The notes under the pieces were generated by a model. It was not told the DNA's origin and did not search any database. It saw only the letters and a list, made by a program, of their open reading frames with translations. Positions 56,252-64,000 of a stretch of DNA of 64,000 bases are shown here, one piece after another; position 1 is the first letter of the stretch; the number at the start of each line of letters is the position of its first letter. Made by a program: the position numbers and the translations under genes. Source of the stretch: Oidiodendron maius Zn (lineage: Eukaryota > Ascomycota > Leotiomycetes > Myxotrichaceae); assembly GCA_000827325.1 (NCBI GenBank), contig KN832870.1, forward strand, positions 5,766,001 through 5,830,000, in the 5' to 3' direction.

Positions 56252-57236
56252 GTTCCTGAATTCTCGAACCCACGGTTTGACGGTAATAAGTATTAAGTTT
56301 TTATAATGCATAAAGATGGTTGGACATATGTGATTCAAAAGACTCTAGGACTAAAGTGGTTGCATATTAGGGTTGATAGAGGTGCTCGACTTGGATCTTG
56401 TTGTCATCGAGGACATCGAAACACGTGGAATTATGTGCCGTAGAACTGTTTTCTTCACCTTCTATTAGTCTGGATTTCGAGGAACCGCAGTGATTGCTTA
56501 AGATGGTGGCAGTTTGGGACGCACCCTTCAGAACGCCTGCAAGTTAACCCCCGGAGCTGACCATTGGCGGTATCTCATGAAACTGGACCAGCCGCCACCT
56601 TCACTCACTCTTTCACTGACTGCAGAGACCCTTGAATTTCTAGAATCGACTCGTATTAGCAACAAGCGGTGGTGGGTGTCTCGAGTTGATGGACCTCGCT
56701 CGCCCATGCGGGCTTTTTGGAAACCTTGGGCCCACCGGGGTGAGTGGCCCACTTCGTAAACCTTTCCTGATCTGGGTGGCTCTAGGTGAGACAATGTCGC
56801 ACCAATCAGCAAAGTCTCGTGACTGTGGCATGGCTGTGATACCCGTGTTTAAGCTTTTGCAAGGATTTTCTTGCCCGCTCTCTGGCCTAGCGAACATCAA
56901 CCAACCAGTCGGGCTAATCCTTAATCGCAGTGCTATCTGATTGAAGCATACTAAGTGTCTATGCAGCTCTCTATCCTGACAGCTATATCTTGCACTGCCC
57001 CCATGAAGGAGTCGTACAACGCACCCTTAGTATGTGTTGTGGGGTTTGTTGGGAACTGCAGGTTGTCGGGGTATAACGAATGTATATACGTGACGCGGCA
57101 GAAGACACATGAATATCATGCGAGCTCGTAGAATCTACATAAGAGATAGTGCTCTGTGTAAAAAACTAGCAAGAATTCTCTATCGGGTTCTTTACAGAAA
57201 AAAGGTCTAACCCCTCCGACAGGATACAGCCAAATT
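56252..57236. other. Divergent promoter region
   Basis: A 985-bp region between the regulator and the secretory lipase. Short frames exist without motifs. Both promoters must lie here. No gene is supported. Confidence 0.4.
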
Positions 57237-58529
57237 ATGTTCTCCATCTCCCTGCTCCTAGCGTGGAGCGCCCTATTCACCTCTTCTCAAACATCTCCGC
57301 TATATGCAAGATTTCTTCAGAAACGGGCCTCTGGGTCGATACCATTGCCTCCAAGTGTGGACCCATTCTACACCGGTCCTGCGAACTACCAGCTCGCTGC
57401 GCCAGGAGCTCTCCTGCGTGTTCGAGAAGCTCCTGGAAATCTTACCTCCGTTATTGGGAACTGCTCCGCTGCCTACAACATCCTCTACCGGACGACTGAT
57501 AGCCACTATCAACCGACATGGGCTGTAACAACACTCTTCATTCCGCTGTTACAACCTAACACGACATCTACTGCGTCGAACTCCACGAGCCCCGGGGGCG
57601 CTCTGCTCTCCTACCAAATTGCATACGACTCGGCCGATGTTGATAGCAGCCCAAGTTATACACTCTACAGTGGAGGCTGGGGGGATATCACGGACGGTCT
57701 TGGCAGTGGCTGGTTCGTGAACGTGCCTGACTATGAAGGCCCGCTGGCGTCGGACGTCACTGGGGTACAGTCAGGTCACGCTACGCTTGACTCTGTACGT
57801 GCTGTGCTATCGTCAGGCTTTGGCCTGTCCTCTAACGCACGTTACGTGATGTGGGGTTACTCGGGTGGAGCGCTGGCTAGCGAGTGGGCTGCCGAGCTCC
57901 AGGTACAATACGCTCCAGAGCTCAACTTCAGCGGCGCTGCTCTCGGTGGTTTAACGCCCAACGTCATCAGCGTATTGGAAGCAATCAACGGTACACCCGA
58001 AGTTGGTCTTGCCGTGTCAGGTCTGCTAGGTTTGACGAGCCAGTACCCAGCAGCGTATGAATACCTTATTCAGCAGCTTAAAACCTCGGGCCCATATAAC
58101 AGGACAGGATTCCTGGCCGCGAAGAATATGACAATAGAGGAGAGTAACCCGTACTATGCCAACCAAGACGTTTTCGCGTACTTTACGGATGGAAGTGCTA
58201 TTCTCCAGGCGCCTGTTCTCCAGCAGGCCATATATGCAGACGGCCTCATGGGATTCCATGGTGTGCCGCAGATGCCACTATATGCGTATAAAGCAATTCA
58301 TGACGAAATAAGCCCAATCGGAGATACCGACGCTCTCGTCGATAAGTACTGTACAGCAGGAGTAAGCATATTGTACCAGCGGAACACGGTGGGTGGACAT
58401 GGGGCGGATGATACGAATGGGGATGCAATGGCGACTGAGTGGGTGAGTAGCGCGTTGAATGGGACGCTCCAACAGACCGGGTGCCTGATCCAGAATGTCA
58501 CGGTGAACGTGACTTCATCGCCAATTTGA
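57237..58529 (+). CDS. Secretory lipase (LIP family)
   Basis: A single exon of 430 residues. A signal peptide (MFSISLLLAWSALFTSSQTS) is followed by a Lys-Arg site (LQKRASG) that may be cleaved by a Kex2-like protease. The fold of the fungal/yeast secretory lipase family is shown by PGALLRVRE, YRTTDSHYQPTWAVTTLFIP, WFVNVPDYEGP, WGYSGGALAS (nucleophile Ser), HDEISPIGDTDALV (Asp) and VGGHGADDT (His). About ten N-x-S/T sites suggest heavy glycosylation. The enzyme releases fatty acids from triglycerides outside the cell. Confidence 0.93.
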   Translation: MFSISLLLAWSALFTSSQTSPLYARFLQKRASGSIPLPPSVDPFYTGPANYQLAAPGALLRVREAPGNLTSVIGNCSAAYNILYRTTDSHYQPTWAVTTLFIPLLQPNTTSTASNSTSPGGALLSYQIAYDSADVDSSPSYTLYSGGWGDITDGLGSGWFVNVPDYEGPLASDVTGVQSGHATLDSVRAVLSSGFGLSSNARYVMWGYSGGALASEWAAELQVQYAPELNFSGAALGGLTPNVISVLEAINGTPEVGLAVSGLLGLTSQYPAAYEYLIQQLKTSGPYNRTGFLAAKNMTIEESNPYYANQDVFAYFTDGSAILQAPVLQQAIYADGLMGFHGVPQMPLYAYKAIHDEISPIGDTDALVDKYCTAGVSILYQRNTVGGHGADDTNGDAMATEWVSSALNGTLQQTGCLIQNVTVNVTSSPI

Positions 58530-59079
58530 TATTATACCTGGGAATTTCCAAGCCTTCCACGTTGTTTATACTACATAATTGTAAAGTTATTTTGTATACT
58601 TAAAAGGAACTCATAACCAATTGAGGATTTGGAAGACATAATAATCAATTCAACTATCTGGCGCACTGGGGCCATTAATGCAGATGCTTGACTCATTACA
58701 GAGTATTGCAGCCTAGTAGCCACGATTATGGCGCGCAACTGGATGTTGCGCAGCATATTTTGATCAAAACATTGACATTCCATTTATACTCTCCCTCATC
58801 AATTTGCCGTTCCATATGTGACGTCTTATGATTCTCCGGCCCTTAGTCCACAGCATCCTCACAGCGAGCGAATGGGAGCTAATTGTCTTACAGTTTACAA
58901 AAGACAGCAAAAATGGTATTTTATTGGGGTTTTTATAGCTTTGTTAAGGCAGTCAGCCCTACTACAGGATTCTCGCTTCATCGGATATCGGTTAGTCCCG
59001 TGTTGCTGAAAGCGAAATGAAATCCCCCCAGCAATTCCAATGAGAATCTGACTCGATTAATGATCAACTTCACATCGCG
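58530..59079. other. Intergenic region
   Basis: Contains the lipase 3' flank and the next regulator's promoter. I see no gene. Confidence 0.4.
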
Positions 59080-60324
59080 ATGCCGCCTCCGTTTCGACAG
59101 GCATGTAATCACTGCGTCAAGTCAAAAAGACGATGCGACCTTATCCTGCCCCGTTGCTATCGCTGCAGAGTGCGATCATTAGATTGCAGTTATGAAAAGA
59201 CATCGCATTTAGCTCGGCAACAGCCAAGTCCTTCGACCACGGACGACGCTAGAGAACTAGAACCATGCGCCTTCAGTCAGAATGAGGCCTCACGTGTCGA
59301 TGCTCCGGTTCAGGTGATGCATAGCGCAGAGCCCGCTATTGATTTTAATACCCAGCTGGAAGCGTCTCTCCCTCCATTCCCTGATTACGACCTGGACTGG
59401 CCGGATGCCATGGAAAATATTGAAAGTTACTGGGTGCCTGATCAGATCAACCGAAATGACGCACCGCATAGAAGCGTTCTGGCCGGTGAAATCTACCAAG
59501 GCCGCATTATCTACTCGGTCAAAAGGATCAAGGCCTATCCAAGCCTCCTGGTCAAAAATGGATCAGCACCTTTCATCCACAAAAGGTTATACTCAGAATA
59601 CATGCCACCAGCGATCCAAGATATACTCGGCATCTGCGCACTCTATGGGCAGAAGACCGAGCAAAACCAGCCTATCGTATTCCAGACCATTCGGCTGAAG
59701 GCAGCCCAACTCATTGCAGGCTACACGCCACAGGGCCTATCCGCAATCGAACAGTTGGCAGCCACGCAGGCGTTGGTTCTGTACCAGATCATTCGTCTTT
59801 TCGATGGCGATATTCGCTTGCGCGCTGAGGCGGAGAGAGAAGACGCCATCCTGAACGAATGGACTCAGCAGCTGAAGCCACGCATGCAGCGCGTCGGCCC
59901 TGACTCGAAAGACGAGCAAGCCCTGGCAGACCTGGGTACAGTTACGACCTGGGAGAGTTGGGTCTTCGCTGAGAGTCTTCGTCGGACTGTCATTGCTAGT
60001 TTCTCGGTACATGGCCTCTACTGCTTTCTGAAGAACGGATGGGACGATTCACACCACGAAATTAATTGTCTCAGTTTCTATGCGCAGACAGCGCTGTGGG
60101 ATGCGCCGTCGGAGTATTACTGGCAATCGGCTATAAAAGAGTTTAATCCATTACCCGTTCGAGTCAGCAATTGGGACGCAGACACAACAGCCGCCAAGCC
60201 TTCGGACCTGGAGAGTTTGGGCATGATGATGAGGGTTCTGATGAAGGGGGTTGATGAGTGCTGTCATTGGGCCGGTAGTGAGAATCTTGAAAAGTTCGGC
60301 CTCACATTGCATGAGAACGAATGA
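59080..60324 (+). CDS. Zn2Cys6 transcription factor
   Basis: A single exon of 414 residues from MPPPFRQ. The cluster is complete at the N-terminus: CNHCVKSKRRCDLILPRCYRCRVRSLDC in six-cysteine spacing (split here only for naming: CNHC, KRRC, PRC, RC, DC). An acidic linker and a helical region follow (RLKAAQLIAGYTPQG, EDAILNEWTQQLKPRM, TTWESWVFAESLRRTV); the last resembles the middle segment of aflR/sugar-type regulators. With the regulator at 54801 it brackets the lipase. Targets are unknown. Confidence 0.85.
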   Translation: MPPPFRQACNHCVKSKRRCDLILPRCYRCRVRSLDCSYEKTSHLARQQPSPSTTDDARELEPCAFSQNEASRVDAPVQVMHSAEPAIDFNTQLEASLPPFPDYDLDWPDAMENIESYWVPDQINRNDAPHRSVLAGEIYQGRIIYSVKRIKAYPSLLVKNGSAPFIHKRLYSEYMPPAIQDILGICALYGQKTEQNQPIVFQTIRLKAAQLIAGYTPQGLSAIEQLAATQALVLYQIIRLFDGDIRLRAEAEREDAILNEWTQQLKPRMQRVGPDSKDEQALADLGTVTTWESWVFAESLRRTVIASFSVHGLYCFLKNGWDDSHHEINCLSFYAQTALWDAPSEYYWQSAIKEFNPLPVRVSNWDADTTAAKPSDLESLGMMMRVLMKGVDECCHWAGSENLEKFGLTLHENE

Positions 60325-60377
60325 TGCAATACACTTTATTGCAAGGCTCTTGATATCCTGATTTTCGCTCAAGGCTA

Positions 60378-60836
60378 TCACCCTATCACCTCCGTCAACT
60401 CCGTCATAACCCTCTTCCCATCCTTCCAGGCAGCAGTTATGATGGTTTGGCTGGTCTTCTCGTCCTTCTGAGCTCCAGTCTCTTTATCCTTCGATGTGAA
60501 AGTGGAAATATGAGAAACAGTTCCTTCGACACCGACTTCAGCATCCCCGTTTTTCGCGAACAACTCTTGCATTGTTAGGACTGAGAAGTCCTCCTTGGCC
60601 CGCGCATCAAAGATGACCTTCTTCCAGGCCTCGCCTGTGAGGGCTTTACCGTTTATGCTTGATCGGATAAGTATAAAGTACTAAGCTCGAAGGTGCTGTA
60701 CCTACCGGACTTGCAAGTCTGGGCTGACATATTTTTCGAATGCCTTGTGCGCGATTTCGTCATTGGGCTGAAAGAACATCTCTTCAAATATCCTATCCAC
60801 CCACTTGCCCAGGCTAGAGGTTAATACCCTCGACAT
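60378..60836 (-). CDS. NTF2-like/SnoaL-like small protein
   Basis: Exons 60706-60836 and 60378-60657 join in phase through a 48-nt intron to give 136 residues. The sequence pattern (LGKWVDRIFEEMF, FEKYVSPDLQVRINGKALTG, EAWKKVIFDARA, VGVEGTVSHIS, IITAAWKDGKRVMTELTEVIG) is that of the alpha+beta cone fold of SnoaL/NTF2-like proteins. Members act as isomerases, cyclases or binding proteins. The role here cannot be told. Confidence 0.7.
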
Positions 60837-61406
60837 TTTTAATATTGTTTGAAGGAGTAATGTGTGTATGGGATGTGATATGGTACTTGAATGGACTCTT
60901 AGCTGAATGAACAGAAAATAAGATATTCGAGCTTTTTTCTGTGTGGATCATGCCTCTTATATATACGAGCGATTGTAAGAAGTCTGCGGAACCTATTTCT
61001 CCATGAGTAAGCCTGAGTGGTGCAAGTTCCGCCTCAGGGAGCGGAAGAGTGGAAGACTTGCCCGATTGGGACGTGGAATATCACGTGATTATATCTTCCG
61101 CAGCATCGGGAGTGCGTAACTCGGATTCGACGAGTTAAATCATAGAACGGCTAGTTATATATTGGGCGATCATACCATTTATATTTAGCTACTTCCGCCT
61201 TTGGTTATGAATTACACGAATCCCTGTTTATCACAAGGCGAGCTTATGCTCCACCTGCCTTCACCTATTTACTCACATTCTGCCTGCATGTTTTCGGGTA
61301 TCAAACTAAATTCGGCGCTGTAATTACACTTATTACCTAGGATATTCTTATGTGCTAAATGAGATAATAAACATGCAGCAGGCTATTACCATGACACTTC
61401 ACATGC
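60837..61406. other. Intergenic region
   Basis: Contains the promoter of the NTF2-like gene and the 3' flank of the VWA gene. No gene is supported. Confidence 0.4.
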
Positions 61407-63891
61407 CTATGCCACATAAGGTGGCGGTTGCTCCAGCTCCTCGAACTCCGCCATCGACACATCGTACCCCAGATGCCGCTTCAGCAGCTCGTGAGTGACG
61501 AACCGCTCAGGCGTATTACCCTGCGCATCGACAAAGGATACGTGATGGTTGACCTCACTGATCCTCTGCAGCTCATTGGCATGACGATGGTGGTGTGGGC
61601 AGCCGTCAACACCGATCAAGAAGATGGTGACATGTACCCAGGAGAGACTGAGCAGATCTAGTTCAAACTCGTCCATGTCGGTGGCTTCGCCATCAAGCAA
61701 GAGCAGTAGTCTCAGCATGGGCGTTTCCGGGCCAGCTTGCCATCCATATACGGGGTGATGAGTCGCCGATTGGGAATGCTTCTGAAAGTGAAGGTCCTTG
61801 ACCTTCTGCCAGCCAGTCATGACTCGAGTTCCTCCACCGAGTCTAACATTCCTCCACATGTTATCAAAATTGCGGTGGTTAATGACGCCAATATATTCGG
61901 CGTGATTTGCGAATGTGGTGAGCTGGTAGCCTTGAGAATTGTGGTCATGGTTGACCATTGCATCGGTAAACCGACGTATAATCGCCTTTGCAACATCTGT
62001 GACACAAAACATGAGCTGAAAAGAAAATCAGGCAAAAGAATATGGGATTATTTACCTTTGTTCTTTGGCTGGGTAGACCTGGAATAACCTGTAATGAGAT
62101 ACTGATTATAATTTGGTCGAAGAGGATCAAAGTCCATGGACCCAGAAACATCTAACAGTATCATTGTGTCGTCTGTCGCGACTTCTGGAGCGTCGTAAGG
62201 TCTAAAAGGAGGGGGCATGACCTGCTTCGAGTAGCCATCGGACGTATGCTGCACATGGCAAGTATCATTGGGCGAGAAGTACACCGGAGGTGGTTCGACC
62301 GCGGAAGCCATCCGAGCCCGAGCCATATTCATCGCAGATATAAAGTCCGGTTTCAACCTCGTTCCACTGCTGCCTTCTCTGTGGTTCAAAACCCAGTATA
62401 AACGTTCCTCGGCAGTATCTTCGTATCCTCTCCATGCAGGGGTGATTCCTCTCCATCCAGCTGATGCTTCAATGCTAAATTTCAGAGGATTGGAAGCCTG
62501 ATTTGCCCAAGCCACCGGGATAGGCTCAAAATATCCCGCTCGGAGTAGGTGCATGTACTGAATAGGACATCGCGCACGGAGGTGAGCTATCTTCCGAGTC
62601 ATGCCAACCTTTTCCTGATAGGCAGCCACGATCTGTCGCCATTCGTGGTCCCGCCATCTACCAGCCTCTTCCTGGAGGATACCATCTCGGAGGTCACGTG
62701 AAAAAGCACTCATCTTCTGTATCTTAGCCAGTTCCTTCTCCTCAGGAGTCTTCCCGCCGAGGGCCTTTTTAAAGCTTGCAAATTTGGAAGGCTTGGAGCT
62801 TCCCCCATTGCCATTCGTGGGGAGACCAACCACGCTTTGTCGCTTTTCGGCAGATGCCATTTCAACTGGACGTATCTTGCTATCAGTTGGCCCGGGTGGT
62901 GAAGAGATTGCCATGTTCGACATTGAAGAGGCCAGCTGGTCTATTTCCCAGATACTAAAGGTTGGTTCCTTAGCATTGACAGAGGCCTGTGCCTGCGCAT
63001 TGAGGGACGCATTCAGCTGTATGGTCTGTTCAACTGAAGTTGTGTACGAGGCTGGTCTCGGCTTTTGTACCCCCCAGTTAGAGTTATAAAAGCCGTACGG
63101 TGATATGACCCGGTATTTGTATGGATTATTGGTGAACATGGTTCCCCGATAGCAATCATGGTAGAACTTTTCCCCTACGCGAATAAGGAGCACAGAGTTA
63201 GACTGCATACCCGAAACACTTGACAACGCAGCATAAAGGGACTGTGCTAACCTGGGTACATGACAGCATTGGCCCACATTTCCTGGACACCCAGGCGGCT
63301 TATTTTCCTATTTTTATATTGGTGGACAAGACAGTTACAATACCAGTCTGTCTCATGTTCTGGTTCAATATCGCTGTTATATATACCATTCGAGAGCTGC
63401 ACGCTTTGGAGCATATTCTGCATCTCTTGCTATCAAGCAGGGGTAAATTAGTTCATGTCCACACGTAAAGAGACACAAGCTCACCTCGTCTCGGGCACGA
63501 ATTATCCCGGCGTTAATGACCACATTCGAGTGGGGGCGATGCCTTTGGGCTTGGGCGCTCATAGTGTTCTGAGGTGGAAAATACATCGGGGGGGCGTCGA
63601 CCTGCTTCGGCGGCGCCTTGGTGTCCTTTACTGGTTTTGAATCTACGGGAGCTGGAGGGGGAGCTGGCGAAGGAGCTGGAGGCTGGGAGTACTTGTCCGG
63701 ATTTTCATAATACTGGGTGACAGCTTCTTCCATGGTACTCGCACCCTTCAAAGCAGACATCAGTACAGACTTGACTCCAGACATCTGGTGGCAACGAGTG
63801 GGCTTACTTCCAAGAACACGAAGGCTTTACCCTCATCGGCCTCTGGAGCAAAGGCCAGGAAGTTGGCAATATTATCTTCTGAAGGCAACAT
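61407..63891 (-). CDS. UBA-like and von Willebrand factor A domain protein
   Basis: Five exons (63808-63891, 63485-63745, 63387-63423, 62056-63282 and 61407-61996) join in phase to give 732 residues. The first 50 residues look like a UBA-type three-helix domain (NIANFLAFAPEADEGKAFVFLE, then MEEAVTQYYENP across an intron). A Pro-rich linker and a central region of unknown fold (FYHDCYRGTMFTNNPYKY; YWVLNHREG) come next. The C-terminal von Willebrand A domain has the metal-ion-dependent adhesion motif LLDVSGSMD, GGGTRVMTGW and LLLLLDGEATD. It is probably a cytosolic adaptor linking ubiquitin to protein complexes; this is inference from domains. The gene looks whole. Confidence 0.8.
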
Positions 63892-64000
63892 GATGAGAAG
63901 AGTGCGATGAAGTATGGGGTTGCCAAGGTCGCCAAGATGTACGAACCGTAACCTGGCCTGAGGGATTAAATGTCAAGGATGTTGGTGAGCCAGACGTCGG
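63892..64000. other. Window end, 5' flank of the VWA gene
   Basis: Promoter-proximal sequence of the minus-strand VWA gene. Nothing else can be said. Confidence 0.4.

Overview
The window looks like accessory, probably subtelomeric, DNA of a filamentous ascomycete. Eurotiomycetes (Aspergillus, Penicillium, Talaromyces) are the likeliest group. Reasons: many short introns (about 45-110 nt, GT...AG), five Zn2Cys6 or C2H2 regulators, HET-domain and NLR (STAND) genes, secreted lipase and carboxylesterase genes, and a dense layer of nested transposons and solo LTRs. Exon boundaries below were worked out by hand from splice sites and reading phase. Family names come from recognising motifs, not from searches.

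Layout. 0.6-2.9 kb: a Zn2Cys6 regulator. 2.9-4.7 kb: a non-autonomous hAT element carrying three solo LTRs and a 60-bp micro-MITE. 5.1-9.6 kb: a divergent sugar transporter and amadoriase (fructosyl-amino-acid oxidase) pair, with a CGG-N6-CCG palindrome between them. 9.7-15.5 kb: debris (integrase fossil, hAT tail, HET fragment, duplicated amadoriase 3' end, LINE fragment, a trypsin-fold protein with a Cys nucleophile, a solo LTR). 16.6-17.9 kb: a fungal rhodopsin-like membrane protein. 18.4-20.4 kb: broken genes (alpha/beta hydrolase, UNC93-like, SANT/Myb family). 21.5-23.8 kb: a WD40 propeller fragment abutting a truncated C2H2 regulator. 25.2-27.7 kb: an EREQQ minisatellite gene, the last exons of a MULE transposase and a DUF2841-like fragment. 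27.9-30.0 kb: a short-chain dehydrogenase split by a hAT insertion. 30.3-33.3 kb: an apparently complete autonomous hAT transposon. 34.4-40.9 kb: the most striking locus, a very large NLR followed by a CorA-like transporter gene whose start overlaps the NLR stop. 41.5-43.4 kb: a secreted carboxylesterase. 45.4-47.1 kb: an intact HET-domain gene. 48.2-53.4 kb: Zn2Cys6 regulator, an SDR pseudogene split by a solo LTR, and a thioesterase-like gene. 53.6-54.7 kb: a mutated Tc1/mariner relic. 54.8-60.3 kb: a secretory lipase between two Zn2Cys6 regulators. 60.4-63.9 kb: an NTF2-like protein and a UBA-like/von Willebrand A protein.

How it fits together. Three themes recur. The first is nutrient scavenging under local regulators: transporter plus amadoriase, lipase, carboxylesterase and thioesterase. 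The second is self/non-self recognition: HET, NLR, WD40 and ankyrin parts. The third is repeated rearrangement by transposons. The NLR at 34.4-39.8 kb is the best candidate for an undescribed system: on my gene model a membrane-anchored SesB-like alpha/beta hydrolase is joined to three complete P-loop NTPase modules (NACHT-like, NACHT with ankyrins, NB-ARC) in one reading frame, with a CorA-family membrane protein starting in its stop codon.
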